From the NCBI RefSeq assembly GCF_013761245.1, contig NZ_JACDUT010000007.1:124001-188000 (forward strand): a DNA stretch of 64,000 nucleotides. The letters are read 5' to 3'. This document shows, piece by piece, positions 63,117-64,000 of the stretch. The notes beneath the pieces were generated by a model. The model was not told the DNA's origin, ran no database searches, and saw only the letters and a list, made by a program, of their open reading frames with translations. The stretch comes from Thermaerobacillus caldiproteolyticus (GTDB lineage: Bacteria > Bacillota > Bacilli > Bacillales > Anoxybacillaceae). A program made the translations under genes and the position numbers. The stretch's first letter is position 1, and each line of letters starts with the position of its first letter.

Positions 63117-64000
63117 TCATATACTATCATCTCCAATGGATTGTAATGAAATCGAACCTGTTTTGGAATCGGCATAAACGCGTAACAGTGGTTGTTCCGT
63201 TTGCTTGCTTACAAACTGCAGCCCCTTTTGTGCTGCTTCATGCTTTTCTTCAACAATGACGAGATTGGTATGGTTATACGATAAACTGCCGAGATTCGTC
63301 TTTATCTCCCCTTCTAGACGAGCGTCTGCTGGAACGAATAATTTCGTATTTCCTGTTACGGTTTTAGTATATATCGTCCCTTCTTTCCCTTCATTCTTAC
63401 ATATCATCGTACCACTAAATGTGCGCAAGTGCACGTTTTTGTATGTTCCGTTTATTTCGATAAGGCCATGAACATTTTCAGCCTCAATATCTTGCACTGT
63501 GCTTTGCAAAAGAGAGATGGAGCCGTTTGCCGTTTCCAACTCCGCTTCTTCAACAATGAGGTGATGAAGCGCAATCGAACCATTGACCGTTTTCGCACGC
63601 AGCTGTCTTGCTTGCAAACGATCCGCGTGAATATCACCGTTAAATAAACGCACTTTTACATGATCATAATAAGTCTCTGGAATGTAAACAGTGGCCTTTG
63701 TTTTCATGAATGGCTTCGGAACGGAAAATCGGCAATATCCGTTTTCGATTGAAAAAAATACCTCCCGCAAAAAGGACTGCCGCGCTGCTTCCAATGACTC
63801 AGCCCGATATACTTTTGCCTCACACTCGATACGAACATCCCTTTGATCCCATGGCACTACCTTTACATTGCCATTGGCGATATGAACATCAATGGCTCCA
63901 AAAGAGGCATCGCTTTGCTGAAAAATATGTCTTACTTCAAAAGCAGTACCGAAATGAAGATCTAAGTCTTTGATCTTTTTCACCGTTGTATCCAAGAAGT
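63117..64000 (-). CDS. yvlB: DUF4097-type beta-repeat protein YvlB, partial at window edge
   Basis: The C-terminal 294 residues of a soluble protein whose frame remains open at the right edge. Repeated short beta strands such as VKVRLFNGDIHADRL, LRAKTVNGSIALHHL and AELETANGSISLLQS form a right-handed beta-solenoid typical of DUF4097 (adhesin-like) proteins. Family members are about 365 residues with a short N-terminal helical domain, so 60-75 residues are probably outside the window. Linked to yvlD. Confidence 0.88.
   Translation of the reverse strand, partial: FLDTTVKKIKDLDLHFGTAFEVRHIFQQSDASFGAIDVHIANGNVKVVPWDQRDVRIECEAKVYRAESLEAARQSFLREVFFSIENGYCRFSVPKPFMKTKATVYIPETYYDHVKVRLFNGDIHADRLQARQLRAKTVNGSIALHHLIVEEAELETANGSISLLQSTVQDIEAENVHGLIEINGTYKNVHLRTFSGTMICKNEGKEGTIYTKTVTGNTKLFVPADARLEGEIKTNLGSLSYNHTNLVIVEEKHEAAQKGLQFVSKQTEQPLLRVYADSKTGSISLQSIGDDSI

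Overview
The window looks like a chromosomal segment of a Bacillaceae thermophile in the Geobacillus / Parageobacillus / Anoxybacillus group. The gene order from tmRNA to yvlB (ssrA-smpB-rnr-est-secG-eno-gpmI-tpiA-pgk-gapA-cggR-sigL-tRNA-clpP-crh-whiA-yvcK-rapZ-yvcI-trxB-yvcD-his operon-yvoF-ppaX-yvoD-lgt-hprK-yvlD-yvlB) follows Bacillus subtilis closely. The carboxylesterase is nearly the sequence I remember for G. stearothermophilus Est30. Almost everything is on the minus strand; only clpP and a MarR regulator are clear plus-strand genes.

Region 1 (about 0-16.9 kb, read right to left) is a type VII secretion locus: yukE, esaB (yukD), essB, essC, esaA, essA, then a WXG-like protein, a polymorphic toxin and a probable immunity protein. 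Upstream of yukE is an effector module made of a lipoprotein, a protein with an N-terminal lipase-like domain and a long helical C-terminus, and a small helical protein. This resembles the S. aureus TslA 'reverse arrangement' lipase system, with the lipoprotein as immunity candidate. A 1.37-kb second copy of the module lies upstream with a truncated effector and a lipoprotein broken by one base in a poly-A run.

Region 2 (17.1-21.9 kb) is an IS-scarred island. Two decayed, directly oriented copies of the same DDE insertion sequence flank a methyl-accepting chemotaxis protein. Upstream of that gene is a c-di-GMP-I (GEMM) riboswitch followed by two tandem intrinsic terminators. A decayed IS3-type transposase remnant separates the riboswitch from the receptor gene. 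A long imperfect hairpin (MITE-like) sits at the 3' end of the receptor gene.

Region 3 (21.9-27.5 kb) has a LysM-3D cell wall protein (YocH-like), a three-gene cluster (luciferase-like monooxygenase, atypical SDR, sugar phosphate isomerase-like protein), mnmA and an Rrf2 regulator. Palindromes upstream of mnmA and of the rrf2 gene share a half-site.

Region 4 (28-64 kb) is the conserved backbone: trans-translation (tmRNA, SmpB, RNase R), the CggR-controlled glycolytic operon with a readable CggR operator, sigma-54, CtsR-controlled clpP, the crh-whiA-yvcK-rapZ-yvcI operon, histidine biosynthesis and hprK-lgt. It is interrupted by decayed material: a broken leader-preceded gene (32.6-32.9 kb), a glycoside hydrolase pseudogene (56.35-57.3 kb), and copies of a short dispersed repeat (46.6-46.8 and 62.37-62.45 kb). 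No CRISPR array, prophage or replication origin was seen. The right end cuts through yvlB.
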